Virus record (IMG/VR): IMGVR_UViG_3300035698_004130
Span: 1 to 64,000 of that record
Length of the DNA: 64,000 nt
Direction: 5' to 3' (one strand)
From: a virus
The notes beneath the pieces were generated by a model, which had not been told where the DNA came from, made no database searches, and was given only the letters and a program-made list of their open reading frames with translations. Position 1 is the stretch's first letter. Every line of letters starts with the position of its first letter. The position numbers and the translations under genes are program-made. Of this stretch, positions 46,046 to 55,086 are shown piece by piece.

Positions 46046-46837
46046 TTAAATGTTCTCTTTAGTGATTCCCATTTTTTCAAGATCATCTGCGACTAAAAGC
46101 CAAAGAGCTTCTGCCATCTTTCTAATTTCGAATTGAGCGTCTGGCTTCAATCTTTGGTGTAGGAACCAAATTACTGATTGCAGGGAGAGGGTCCAATAAG
46201 CCTTTGTATACATAGTCTGGGGGAGGATCATCCTCGCTACTTCCTTAGCAACACCGTTCTTAATTAGACTGTGATAGAGCTTTAAACTAGCCTTACAGTG
46301 TTCCTCCATTGCGTTGACAGCACCAGATTCTGACAGATAGGCAATATCGTATCTACTCAGCATATTCTCATATTCCCCTGAGCTTTGCTTGTTGCCATGC
46401 CCAGGATTGGATCTCAGGTATCTTGGAATATAGTAATTATCTGAGGTCTGGGTATACCGTCCAGAGGTCTCATTCCAAGAGCAACCCTTGTCGTTGTCAT
46501 AGAGGTGGTCCAGAGCCTCCACAGAAACTTCCTCACCGTTGATCTCGTAGCTCCTGAATCCAGAGCCAACCTGATATTTCATCAACTGTCGAGCCACATA
46601 AATGGGCAATTCAACCTCAAAGGTGTAGTATGAGTGACGGAATGGGCTAGTATGCTCATGCTCCCAGAGATATCCGGTGAGCTTCTTATCCTTATCCTCA
46701 AACTTGTCCTTTTTCTTGTCGTAGGAGGCTCTTGCAGCATTTGCTACTTTTAGGGCGTGATCGTGGACCATTTTGTCTACGAGGGATAATGAACTCTTCT
46801 CATCTAGGAGAAAATCAATTTTATTGGGTTCTTGCAT
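46046..46837 (-). CDS. thyX: Flavin-dependent thymidylate synthase ThyX, 263 aa
   Basis: Conserved HTSPFRHSYYTFEVELPIYVARQ at about 60-85 and SGRYTQ near 128 place it in ThyX. The usual R-H-R-x7-S motif is altered: ARQLMKYQVGSG, then about 22 extra residues (FRSYEINGEE...NDKGC), then WNETSGRYT. A K-H-Q form is known in phage ThyX; here it is K-Y-Q. Makes dTMP from dUMP with FAD and methylene-THF. Confidence 0.87.
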   Translation of the reverse strand: MQEPNKIDFLLDEKSSLSLVDKMVHDHALKVANAARASYDKKKDKFEDKDKKLTGYLWEHEHTSPFRHSYYTFEVELPIYVARQLMKYQVGSGFRSYEINGEEVSVEALDHLYDNDKGCSWNETSGRYTQTSDNYYIPRYLRSNPGHGNKQSSGEYENMLSRYDIAYLSESGAVNAMEEHCKASLKLYHSLIKNGVAKEVARMILPQTMYTKAYWTLSLQSVIWFLHQRLKPDAQFEIRKMAEALWLLVADDLEKMGITKENI

Positions 46838-46875
46838 AGTATTTGATGTAAATAGGGGTGAGGAATTACTGACTG

Positions 46876-47808
46876 ATGATTGACATTGATGAACTAACCG
46901 TAGACGAATCCCTGGAACTTCTTGAGGGAATTACAAAGAAGCTTAATAAAATTAAGAAAGCAGGAGCCCAAAACTTCGGGGACCCAAAGATGGGAGATAT
47001 GGTAAGCCAAGGCCAAAAGGAGATTAATAGAAATCCTAAGCCCGGATTTGGTGGGACTACCAAACGAAGGTCAGAACATAGACGTAAAAGAGGTGTGAAA
47101 AAGGCTCAGGAATCTCTTTTGAACTTTATCCAACAAGCTGTTAGTGAGGCTAATAAGGCTAACAAAGCTAAGAAAAGAAACTATGAGGGTAAGTCGGGTG
47201 CCGATATTATGTCCAAGGAGAAATTAGGAATTCATTCCTTGCCTGCTGGAACAAAAAAAAGAGCATTTGATGGCATGATTAAATCCGATGCTAAGGGGGG
47301 AGGGACTAAAAATAGAATCCATCATGAGGCAGGAAGAAGGGCTGTTCACAGACAAAAAGCTCGCGAATCACTATTTGGAACAATCCATAACATGATTACC
47401 GAAGAGCAAGCAGATGACATTGAACAAGCCGGAGGTAGCCCTGAGGTTTTCAGAGCCACCAGAAAGGCCAAGCTCGCTCAAAGAGGTGTTCGTAAGTCTA
47501 AGCACATTTCCCGTAAGGATGCTTTAGGTAAGATGGGAGGAAGATATAAGAAAGATGGAACTCAAGCTGACAAGCATACTAAGTCAGGTGGAGAAAAGAA
47601 CTTCTCGGATGATACCAAGAAGACTTCAGGTATTCCACTTAATCCAAAGGGTAAGCCTAAAAAGGGAAGATCAAGAGGAGACAAAGCTGACGTTAGAGGA
47701 AAGACTGTGAACACCTCACGTTCAACCGGAGAAGAAGGTCGTAAGGCTGATGCTAATGCAGACGCTTTCAGTGACCTAGTGGGTAACCTTAGCAAGAACA
47801 AACGCTAG
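46876..47808 (+). CDS. Basic, low-complexity protein, 310 aa
   Basis: Very rich in K, R, G and S. Two internal segments, KKAQESLLNFIQQAVSEANKA and KARESLFGTIHNMITEEQ, are amphipathic helices of the form A-x-E-S-L-(L/F)-x-x-I also seen in the basic head-region protein at the right edge. A virion-packaged internal or DNA-condensing protein is plausible. It lies alone on the plus strand and converges on the polymerase gene with a 4-base overlap. Confidence 0.6.
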   Translation: MIDIDELTVDESLELLEGITKKLNKIKKAGAQNFGDPKMGDMVSQGQKEINRNPKPGFGGTTKRRSEHRRKRGVKKAQESLLNFIQQAVSEANKANKAKKRNYEGKSGADIMSKEKLGIHSLPAGTKKRAFDGMIKSDAKGGGTKNRIHHEAGRRAVHRQKARESLFGTIHNMITEEQADDIEQAGGSPEVFRATRKAKLAQRGVRKSKHISRKDALGKMGGRYKKDGTQADKHTKSGGEKNFSDDTKKTSGIPLNPKGKPKKGRSRGDKADVRGKTVNTSRSTGEEGRKADANADAFSDLVGNLSKNKR

Positions 47809-48905
47809 AGTTCAAACCTAACTCCATTACCGAAGGAACTGCCGACTTCAATATCAACTTCAAGGGGAGCCTTTAGTTCGATATTGAAGTTTTTTCGCAT
47901 GTAGGTATAATTCCTAAGTTCATCAGACATGATTTGAACTGCTTCCCTAGTTTCTTCCTTGGGACACACAATTTCAATGGAGTCGTGAACCGTCCCTACT
48001 ACCTTTCCTCTAAATCCTCTATCCTTAAAAGTCTTCACAATGGATAGTAGACCACAAAGTAGGATATCATTAGCAGGAGATTGGATGGTAAAGTTCAGTC
48101 CCTGCCGGTAGGCTTCCCCCCTAATCTTCTTGAAAGGAGAATTAATGTTTGGAAGATTACGGTATCTACCAAAGATCGTCTTAGCATAAGCAAACTGCTC
48201 AACATACTCCTTAACCGTGTTCATATAGATTGGAACACCAGGGAAAGCTTCCATCCAACTATTGATGATCTCTTCAGCAGCAGCTTCTGAGATGTTTCTC
48301 TTAGCAGCTAGAGTGTATGCTGTTCCACCGTATACCGTAAGGAATGAAACTTCCTTTGCGATCTGCCGTTCTTCAGGGGTAATATCCTCAGGATCTTTCT
48401 TAAACGTAAGAGCAGCAGAGTAGGTATGAAGGTCCACTCCAGACTCAAAGGCTTTAATCATATTCCTTTCATTAGCTACATGGGCTAGAACTCTAAGTTC
48501 CATTGCCTTCATGTCAACCGTAATGAAATCCCATCCAGTTGGAGCTACGATAAAGTCTCGGATGTTTACAGCAAGGTCTTTCTTCTCTCTAGGAAGAGTG
48601 TGGAAAGATACTCCAATCTTGGAAGCCTTTCCTCCACCCTTTCTAATGTTGGCACCAGAGTTTGATAATCTACCTGTTACCGTTCCATCAATGTTGTAGT
48701 TGGCGTAAATCCTACCATTTTTAGTATTCTCTAGGGATTGCTCCACTCCAACAATATAAGTGTTGTAAAGCTTTGAGAGTTTCTTAAACTCAGAAAACCT
48801 ATCAAAGAATAGTTTAGCATCTTTCAACTTATCATCAGAGATAGTTCCCAAAACACTATTGGCGATATCAAGCTCTTCTTGCTTATTATACTTTTTCGCT
48901 GCCAC
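47805..48905 (-). CDS. Family-A DNA polymerase, polymerase domain, 366 aa
   Basis: Motif A DFITVDMKAMELRVLAH (catalytic Asp; the usual DYSQIE is DMKAME), motif B RQIAKEVSFLTVYGG (R, K, F and YG kept), motif C VGTVHDSIEI (catalytic HD; E replaced by S). It begins at a GTG within the previous ORF in another frame (20-base overlap). Together with the two upstream ORFs it makes a full replicative polymerase. Confidence 0.9.
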   Translation of the reverse strand: MAAKKYNKQEELDIANSVLGTISDDKLKDAKLFFDRFSEFKKLSKLYNTYIVGVEQSLENTKNGRIYANYNIDGTVTGRLSNSGANIRKGGGKASKIGVSFHTLPREKKDLAVNIRDFIVAPTGWDFITVDMKAMELRVLAHVANERNMIKAFESGVDLHTYSAALTFKKDPEDITPEERQIAKEVSFLTVYGGTAYTLAAKRNISEAAAEEIINSWMEAFPGVPIYMNTVKEYVEQFAYAKTIFGRYRNLPNINSPFKKIRGEAYRQGLNFTIQSPANDILLCGLLSIVKTFKDRGFRGKVVGTVHDSIEIVCPKEETREAVQIMSDELRNYTYMRKNFNIELKAPLEVDIEVGSSFGNGVRFEL

Positions 48906-49422
48906 TGAAACCTCTCTTTACATATTCCTTATCAACAAGCTCTTTCATCTTCATTAAAGTTTCATCATTAGTTGCAGGCTGATCCTTTGTAGTGTAGGCG
49001 AATGGATACAGCCCAAATCCAGACTCGTCATTAACTTCCCACTCCTTATCCTTGTTCTTCCTTAAAGAGAATAGAACTTGGCACAGTTGCTGGTTTGAGG
49101 CAAGGTTCGTCCCCTCAGGGATTCTGGGTGAGGACATTAGGTAACTCTCTACCTCTTGAATCTTCTGTGCCAGTTGATCCTTAATCTCTGCCAGCTTATC
49201 CGTATCAATAAGCATTCCCTCAAACTCAATATCACGGAAGACTACCGAGAGAGGTGAGATCAAGTTTAGGTATAGATTCTCCAGGTTCTTTTTCTGAATC
49301 TCTTCGATGAGCTTCGCATAGACCTTTACTGTGTAGTAAGTGTCCATAGCGTTACCCCGAAGGCAAGGCATCATCTCAATGTTTGCCCAGTCGAACTTGG
49401 TGTTGTTTTCAACGGTTAGCAT
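48886..49422 (-). CDS. Family-A DNA polymerase, middle fragment (exo III/thumb), 178 aa
   Basis: The start ...RGNAMDTYYTVKVYAKLIEEI corresponds to the end of the 3'-5' exonuclease (D-T-x-x-x-x-K-L region), and EFEGMLIDTDKLAEIKDQL to the thumb helix found in T7-like polymerases. The ATG overlaps the stop of the exo-UDG ORF (TAATG). Not a pseudogene by appearance: no stops or drift. Confidence 0.8.
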   Translation of the reverse strand: MLTVENNTKFDWANIEMMPCLRGNAMDTYYTVKVYAKLIEEIQKKNLENLYLNLISPLSVVFRDIEFEGMLIDTDKLAEIKDQLAQKIQEVESYLMSSPRIPEGTNLASNQQLCQVLFSLRKNKDKEWEVNDESGFGLYPFAYTTKDQPATNDETLMKMKELVDKEYVKRGFSGSEKV

Positions 49423-50474
49423 TACTTGATCTTATCCAGGGGGAAGTAGTAGTAAACTAGGTCTCTCAGACCCTTGGGAATACCTTCAAGGTAAAGATGT
49501 TGCATAAGCTTTGTATCCCACACATGTTTAACGTCTACCACTCCATACCGTAGCAGGAACTTCAAATCGAACGTTGCATGTTGGAAGATCTTTCTATTAT
49601 TGTCGTTTGCCAGGACTAAGGAAACGAACTCCATAATCTTTGCCTTAGTCTTATATGAGAACTTAGCTTCCCTATGATCGATAGGCATTGCTACTGTCTT
49701 TGCAACAATGATGTTCCCACGCTTAAACTCATCCAAATCCAACATTGAGAAAGAGATGGTATGAAGTCTATGCTCTAGGAAGTTCAACCCTTCAGTCTCC
49801 ACATCAACAGCAATGGGAGCTTTTGTGGTATAGAACTCCACATGCTTCTTAATATCCTCTTCGCTTTGAATAATATCAAAATCAATCGGAACTAGAACAT
49901 CCTTCTCATTGATGATGCTGTTTACAGCATTCTCAACATCCTTGGAGAAGAGGTAAGCATTCTTTGGTTCAGATACTACCTGCCATGGATGCATGACGGA
50001 TACCAGACTAAAGGTGAAGCCATCCTCTAGTTGCATCTCCTTAGCTTTGCCTCTGACAGTAGTATCCTTCTTATTCTTACCGTAGAAAATAGTAGTAGCT
50101 AGTTTACCACATGCAAATACTAAAGTAGGCTTAAACTGTGCAATGGTGTCTTCCAAGTGAGCCATGCATTTCTTTCTAGAAATTGGGTCACTAGTGTCCA
50201 TGGTCATTCCTGGGCACTTCATTGCAGTTGTGAATCCAACCCTATCTGTTGAAATGCCAAGCCTCCTAAGCTCAAGCTTGATGGCTCGATACTCATTTGG
50301 CCTGAAGGCTGTGTAAGAACCCTCATGCATTTTGGGAGCATCGGAGACAAATAAGATCTCTTTTGGTTCCTCGAATTCGTAGTCTAAAATTGTTCTACGG
50401 GGGAGAGGCTTCTTAAGTATAGGGCAACCCTCACACTTAGGATTCTCTTCGTTAAATAACTTATCTAGATCCAT
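49422..50474 (-). CDS. Uracil-DNA-glycosylase-like domain fused to 3'-5' exonuclease, 350 aa
   Basis: Residues 1-200 resemble family 4 UDGs: [25 protein letters not shown] and a third Cys region ([25 protein letters not shown]), ending VMHPWQV (H-P motif). Residues 215-350 are a DnaQ-like exonuclease: [13 protein letters not shown] (exo I) and [12 protein letters not shown] (exo II). This ORF is the N-terminal part of the split polymerase. It could scan for uracil during replication; activity untested. Confidence 0.82.
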   Translation of the reverse strand: MDLDKLFNEENPKCEGCPILKKPLPRRTILDYEFEEPKEILFVSDAPKMHEGSYTAFRPNEYRAIKLELRRLGISTDRVGFTTAMKCPGMTMDTSDPISRKKCMAHLEDTIAQFKPTLVFACGKLATTIFYGKNKKDTTVRGKAKEMQLEDGFTFSLVSVMHPWQVVSEPKNAYLFSKDVENAVNSIINEKDVLVPIDFDIIQSEEDIKKHVEFYTTKAPIAVDVETEGLNFLEHRLHTISFSMLDLDEFKRGNIIVAKTVAMPIDHREAKFSYKTKAKIMEFVSLVLANDNNRKIFQHATFDLKFLLRYGVVDVKHVWDTKLMQHLYLEGIPKGLRDLVYYYFPLDKIK

Positions 50475-50943
50475 ACACGTTTATTAAATCTCTTGCCCAT
50501 TCCAATAAATCCTCTACTCTTTTCCCAGAAGGTTGGGAAGTAGACCATAACTCAAGATTGGATAAGGTATTATCATCCCTAATACCATTTTTATGGTGAA
50601 CATTTTCATTTGGAAGTAATTTTCTTCCAAGATGCTGTTCCATAATAAATCTATGCTCAAGCATATTTTTTACCTTACCATTGTCATTAACAGAAAATCT
50701 AACATACCCAGCACCAGTTAGATGCTTACCCTTACCAAAGTTTGGATGGGTAATTCCCTTGCGAAGTTTAAAGCACCCACAAGATTTCTTATTACCTGTG
50801 GTTATATGGGAGCCAATGGATTTGAAGGAATCCCCACAGTGACACTTGCACTCCCACACAGCTAGACTCTTCCCTTTAAAGGAAGAATCGTCTACGACTA
50901 AATACTTAATAAAAGTGATTCCATTAACAATTTTACCCACCAA
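50461..50943 (-). CDS. HNH homing endonuclease, 160 aa
   Basis: The N-terminal half has CKCHCG...SCGCF, a zinc knuckle; the C-terminal half has [37 protein letters not shown], the HNH motif (H-H-x-N...N). It overlaps the start of the UDG-exo ORF by 14 bases, a free-standing homing endonuclease beside a polymerase gene, which is its usual niche. It may have caused the splitting of the polymerase. Confidence 0.9.
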   Translation of the reverse strand: MVGKIVNGITFIKYLVVDDSSFKGKSLAVWECKCHCGDSFKSIGSHITTGNKKSCGCFKLRKGITHPNFGKGKHLTGAGYVRFSVNDNGKVKNMLEHRFIMEQHLGRKLLPNENVHHKNGIRDDNTLSNLELWSTSQPSGKRVEDLLEWARDLINVYGSR

Positions 50944-51031
50944 ATCCTTAACTTTCCTATTTGATTGTCTATACCCAATTACACTGAGTATATAATGTAG
51001 TAAAAAAGGTTATGGACTTAAGAAGGAAGAC

Positions 51032-51037
51032 TATAAT
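51032..51037 (+). promoter_or_regulatory. CTATAAT promoter of gp55-like sigma
   Basis: AAGACTATAATAGACCC eight bases before ATG on the plus strand: the same element as in minus-strand promoters, which suggests the sigma factor may control its own gene. Confidence 0.55.
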
Positions 51038-51044
51038 AGACCCA

Positions 51045-51401
51045 ATGAGTAACTACATTAATAACAAGAGATTCGAGGAGCTTATCCAAGAGCGCAAGGC
51101 AGGGGATAATACAAACGAAGAGGAGCTTTTCCAATTGTTTGATATGCTCATCGACCGACTAATGGTGACCTACAAATTTAAGGTAGATCATGAAGAAGCG
51201 AAGCAGGAATGCTTTCTTCTAATCCTAAAGGTGCTAAACAACTTTAAGAAAGAATCAGGGGCAGCATTCAACTACTTCACTACAGTAATACTAAACAACT
51301 TCCGACTCCTCTATACGAAGAATAGAAAGTATGCTGAGAAGATTGAGGCTTACAGGAACATTAAACAAGGTGGCTATTCATCTTCTTCAATGGATGAGTA
51401 G
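51045..51401 (+). CDS. g55: gp55-like late-transcription sigma factor, 118 aa
   Basis: Core KVDHEEAKQECFLLILKVLNNFKKE... AFNYFTTVILNNFRLLYTKN is the sigma region 2 pattern conserved in T4 gp55 relatives (N-Y-F-T-x-x-I-x-N-x-F-R-x-x-Y). The start at MSNYINNKRF follows the TATAAT; a longer TTG/ATG frame reads through the promoter. It would direct host RNA polymerase to late promoters without a -35 box, together with a sliding clamp. Confidence 0.88.
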   Translation: MSNYINNKRFEELIQERKAGDNTNEEELFQLFDMLIDRLMVTYKFKVDHEEAKQECFLLILKVLNNFKKESGAAFNYFTTVILNNFRLLYTKNRKYAEKIEAYRNIKQGGYSSSSMDE

Positions 51402-51595
51402 AATAGTTTAGGCAGATAACACCAGTGAAGATGTGAACCTCCTACGCGAAATGGCCAATCATCATCCAAGGGACTTCCACACCATGGAGGTTCCACAATG
51501 GGAGTATCAAACCACAACACATTTCCACAGTCTTCATGCCAGTCCCTGTAGTGGAAAGTTTTGTTAAACTCCGAGTTCCGCACTGATCCCACCAT
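51374..51595 (-). CDS. Conserved phage protein (RDWHEDCGxVLWF), 73 aa
   Basis: The sequence 'RDWHEDCGNVLWFDTPIVEPPWCGSPLDDDWP...HWCYLP' is a widespread phage protein of unknown role. It converges with the sigma gene and overlaps its end by 28 bases. Confidence 0.75.
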   Translation of the reverse strand: MVGSVRNSEFNKTFHYRDWHEDCGNVLWFDTPIVEPPWCGSPLDDDWPFRVGGSHLHWCYLPKLFYSSIEEDE

Positions 51596-51947
51596 TGTAT
51601 GTTACAATTCTAGGGAAAGCCTTGTGCAAGACTACCAGCATCGGGAGACTGGAGTAGCCTGATAGGCAGGAAGTAGAAATGGTCTCCTTATATTCCTTGA
51701 TTGAGGAACGAATCACACCCAAAGCATTTGGGATGTTGAAAGTATCAATCACGTTAACCGCAGACTTAGTAAGTTCCGGGTGAGTTGAAAGGAGACCTTT
51801 AAAGACCTTGCAAGGGTCGTCCCACTCATTTACAATTAAGTAGTAGGATTTGTTCTTCTGCTCAATGTTGTCCTTAATCGTTGCATCTAAATGCTTCGAG
51901 GACAACATATCGTTCGCAAAGAACTTTGCGGACATTGGGTTACTCAT
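51564..51947 (-). CDS. Hypothetical protein, 127 aa
   Basis: The start MSNPMSAKFFANDM overlaps the upstream stop (ATGAGTAA). C-terminal part 'STSCLSGYSSLPMLVVLHKAFP' is hydrophobic. Its tail overlaps the next gene by 32 bases. Unrecognised. Confidence 0.55.
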   Translation of the reverse strand: MSNPMSAKFFANDMLSSKHLDATIKDNIEQKNKSYYLIVNEWDDPCKVFKGLLSTHPELTKSAVNVIDTFNIPNALGVIRSSIKEYKETISTSCLSGYSSLPMLVVLHKAFPRIVTYNGGISAELGV

Positions 51948-52326
51948 TTGGTGTTTCGGGTGTTGCTTCGTCAGTGACAATACTTAGCTTACTCTCTTGA
52001 GTAGCGTCTGGAGTTGGGAGGTCACTAAGGGGAATGAAATCAACAGGTGGCGCTTCCTTCTGAGCTTGCTGCTGGGCTTCCAAAGCTTGCTGTGCTTCAG
52101 CACTTTGCATCAGAGCTACAACACGTTCATGCATTGTTTGGCAACCAGCTAGGAAGATTTGCTTCCAAAAGGTTGGCTCTGGTAGATCCGGTGGTCTGAT
52201 GCCACTGAAATTCTTAAATGACTGTGCTTCTTCAGCACTCAACTTGATTGTAATCTTCATTCTTCCTCTTGCGCGTTCGGATACTGAAACTCTTGAATCG
52301 TCCAGTTTTAGGTTTGTGCTTTCCAT
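51940..52326 (-). CDS. Hypothetical protein with Gln/Ala-rich region, 128 aa
   Basis: N-terminal 'MKITIKLSAEEAQSFKNFSG' then a helical AQQALEAQQQAQK stretch and an acidic Pro/Thr-rich tail. A later start at M23 is possible. A variant promoter GACTATGATAGCC lies upstream. Confidence 0.5.
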   Translation of the reverse strand: MESTNLKLDDSRVSVSERARGRMKITIKLSAEEAQSFKNFSGIRPPDLPEPTFWKQIFLAGCQTMHERVVALMQSAEAQQALEAQQQAQKEAPPVDFIPLSDLPTPDATQESKLSIVTDEATPETPNE

Positions 52327-52358
52327 CGGCAGGCTATCATAGTCGTGACGATACCCAT

Positions 52359-52895
52359 ATGAACGATAATTTTGACGTTAAAGCTCTAGAAAAGGACAAA
52401 CCTAAGAAGCGGATCAACTCAAGGACCAAGGGGAATACTTTCGAAAGGAAGATCGCAAAGATCTTGAATGAAAGATTCGATACCAAGGACTTCTGTAGAA
52501 CCCCAGGAAGTGGTGCATTTGCAACTACCCACACTCTTCCAACATACTTGCAGATTCATGGTGATTTAATCACTCCAATAAACTTTAAATATACGATTGA
52601 GTGCAAGAAGGGGTATAACAAGGAAGGTTTATGTGAGTTATTTAATAGCAAGTCCAAACTTATCTCTATGATAGCTCAGGCAAGGCGAGATTCGATGAAG
52701 GTTTCTCAATCTTTTTTATTAATTCTTTCTCAAGACCGTAAAGATCCACTAGTTATCACCGATGAGTGCCTAGAGAGATTTATAGAAATGGAACAAATCA
52801 ATGCGTCCTTCTCATGGGGAAAAGTTTCAATCGTAACTCTAAACGACTTTTTGAGTCTTACCGACAGCCACTTCTTTAATGAAAAGTCTTTGTAA
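52359..52895 (+). CDS. PD-(D/E)XK nuclease (VRR/Holliday-resolvase-like), 178 aa
   Basis: TKGNTFERKIAKIL gives the first Glu, CRTPGSGAF and the HGDLI Asp follow, and FKYTIECKKGY is the E-x-K. This set matches a PD-(D/E)XK endonuclease family found in phages, probably acting on branched or recombining DNA. The start MNDNFDVKALEK is preferred because the longer frame overlaps the divergent gene. It overlaps the converging virion gene by 57 bases. Confidence 0.75.
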   Translation: MNDNFDVKALEKDKPKKRINSRTKGNTFERKIAKILNERFDTKDFCRTPGSGAFATTHTLPTYLQIHGDLITPINFKYTIECKKGYNKEGLCELFNSKSKLISMIAQARRDSMKVSQSFLLILSQDRKDPLVITDECLERFIEMEQINASFSWGKVSIVTLNDFLSLTDSHFFNEKSL

Positions 52896-55016
52896 GAAAG
52901 CTTTTTGGGATGACAAGTAGGATTCCATCATTGTCTCCATTCCGGTATCTAGACTCAGCTTTTGGAGCGTCTTAAGGTCGGTAATACAAAAGATTTTTGT
53001 AAAGTAAATTCTAGCCCCTTCGAGGCTATTATTACATATTTCATCTTTTAAATAAACCTTCAAGCTTGTATCCTGAACATTGAAGAATATAAAAGTGTTT
53101 CCTGTAGCTCTGATATCCCATTCACCTGAGTTAAACAGAAAAGAACTTATAATATCTTTCAATATGGTATTGTAACCGATCGAGTAGGATTCTGTAGTCT
53201 GGATATCTCTGAACTCGGAGATCGTAGAGTCGTCAGCAGACCCAGCAGCTACAAAGAGCTTCATTGCAAGATATTGCTTGGCTTCTGGAACATTCTTCTT
53301 GATATCAGAAATGATCTTCTTGTTCTTTAAGTAGACTGAACAGTATTGTTTGATCTTGTCTTCTAGAAGCTTTCTATCATCCTCATCATGATTATGCTGG
53401 TATCGCTTTAGAAGTTGAACAAGTTCATACTTGTCATTATTAGCATTCAGTGGATCTCCAACTTCATTGTAGGATGAGTTAGCGATGAGGTTATCCAGCA
53501 TAGATCCAATGAAGTTTGTAAATGGGGATACATTCTGCATATTCCCAGTTGAAGCATTCCTTGTCTTCACTCTGCTTGCTAGTGCTCCAATATCTGCTCC
53601 GATCTTCTGAAGTGAATCGGAGTAAGCTTTAACCGTGTTGATGTCCTTTACTCCAGTAATCTCTTGATACTTGAGCATGAACCTGTTAGTTGGATCAGTG
53701 GTTACTCCAGCTACAAACTTAGATACGTTGTCTAGAGTTGCTACACCTAGGATTGGTTTCTGAATTCCAAGATAGTGCTTGATGTTGGACTGAGTGTAAA
53801 AGGCAGGATGCCCTGCTAGAAGAGCTTCTGAGTGTGTCGCCAGTGTTAATAGTTCAGGTCTATCTTTGAATATGAGTTCTAGTGGAGCAGACTTAACCAT
53901 TGAGTTCGTAGAGATGTCTTCCTCTGAGAATCCCATAGTTACAAGAGCTTGCTTGGCCACTTCAAAGTTCTGATATACCTCATACGTGTCTGCCATGAAT
54001 CCCTCACCAGCACCAGACTTTCTAGTGATAATGAAGGAGGGTTTGCGAGCTTCTATATGGCGTTTTGAGGTCTTGATGACCTTACCCACTGTCTCGCGTC
54101 CTCCAATAGGATCTAGGAGCACTGAGAAGTTCCTGATGGCTTGTGCGTCCTCTGGTTCAAGTGCTGCGCTCTCAAATGTGGTCTGCCATTGCACGTAGGA
54201 CTGATTTACCAAAGCAAGCTTCTGTTTGATGCCTGAATAAAGGGTTCCGGCACTTGATCCAATGGCTTCTGCACCTGGATGAGCAATCTGTGCTAATCTC
54301 TTTTGAGTGTCAATTAGATTGAAGACTGTTAGTGTATCCTGAAGGGAGAGGGCTCTAATTGCCTCGTCAATCCCTGGACTTGTTCTGAGCCCAACATTGA
54401 TTCTCTTAATCTTGATTTGAAATTTGAGAGTAATAGCTCTGGCTATCATCTTCAGGAATCCAATACTATCTTTGAATACTAATCCTGAGTTGGTCACATC
54501 CTCAAGGATGGAAACTGTTCCGTCTGAGTTAACCACTAGCATTGAAGTGATCTTGTTTTTCTCATTTTCCCCAATATTGTCCTTCGCTAACGCTTCCATG
54601 ATATCCCTTACGTTCTGAGAAACAATCAGAGAAACCCTTGGGTTGGTCATTTGAGGGAGAGTATCATACTCCTTCGTCATGGGATTATACTGGATCTTCA
54701 CCTTCGGTGCTACGATCTGGTTCTCGATGGAAGCGGCACCACCTGTTACGAACTGCGTAAACATTTGGTATTCCTCCCAAGGTTTGCCCATTAGTAACTT
54801 CTTATCAATACCTTCGTATACTCGTGGGATAGAAGTTAAGATATCTTGAAATACTTCCTGCTCAGGAGTCAGGGACATTTCTCCCATCATGGGATCTTGT
54901 CCCATTGGGTCTTGTTGTGCTTGAGGATCTCCTACAACCTCTTCCTCAATGAGAAGTTTAAGTGTCCTTTTCTTTTGCTTTGAGTAGCTTTCGAGTAGAG
55001 AGGTAAAGAAATCCAT
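52839..55016 (-). CDS. Large virion-region protein, 725 aa
   Basis: Begins FFTSLLESYSKQKKRTLKLLIEE, similar to the ESLL helices of other structural-region proteins here, then an M/Q/P-rich linker and a long mixed alpha/beta region without recognised domain. It follows the tail tube gene, where T4 has the portal, but no portal motif is seen. Probably a virion protein, perhaps packaged internally. Confidence 0.55.
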   Translation of the reverse strand: MDFFTSLLESYSKQKKRTLKLLIEEEVVGDPQAQQDPMGQDPMMGEMSLTPEQEVFQDILTSIPRVYEGIDKKLLMGKPWEEYQMFTQFVTGGAASIENQIVAPKVKIQYNPMTKEYDTLPQMTNPRVSLIVSQNVRDIMEALAKDNIGENEKNKITSMLVVNSDGTVSILEDVTNSGLVFKDSIGFLKMIARAITLKFQIKIKRINVGLRTSPGIDEAIRALSLQDTLTVFNLIDTQKRLAQIAHPGAEAIGSSAGTLYSGIKQKLALVNQSYVQWQTTFESAALEPEDAQAIRNFSVLLDPIGGRETVGKVIKTSKRHIEARKPSFIITRKSGAGEGFMADTYEVYQNFEVAKQALVTMGFSEEDISTNSMVKSAPLELIFKDRPELLTLATHSEALLAGHPAFYTQSNIKHYLGIQKPILGVATLDNVSKFVAGVTTDPTNRFMLKYQEITGVKDINTVKAYSDSLQKIGADIGALASRVKTRNASTGNMQNVSPFTNFIGSMLDNLIANSSYNEVGDPLNANNDKYELVQLLKRYQHNHDEDDRKLLEDKIKQYCSVYLKNKKIISDIKKNVPEAKQYLAMKLFVAAGSADDSTISEFRDIQTTESYSIGYNTILKDIISSFLFNSGEWDIRATGNTFIFFNVQDTSLKVYLKDEICNNSLEGARIYFTKIFCITDLKTLQKLSLDTGMETMMESYLSSQKAFLQRLFIKEVAVGKTQKVV

Positions 55017-55033
55017 GTTGGTTCAATAGACAA

Positions 55034-55070
55034 ATAGCTTATCCCTAGACTAAGGGAATAAGCTATCTTT
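55034..55070 (-). terminator. Rho-independent terminator after tail tube gene
   Basis: Minus strand ATAGCTTATTCCCT/AGGGATAAGCTAT around TAGTCT, followed by TTG. Strong 13-bp stem but a weak T run. Confidence 0.65.
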
Positions 55071-55086
55071 ATTTAGGTTAGATGTC

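Noticed and set aside
52839-55016. Portal protein (gp20)
   Set aside because: Position after the tail tube would fit, but no portal pattern is visible and the N-terminus resembles other basic structural-region proteins.
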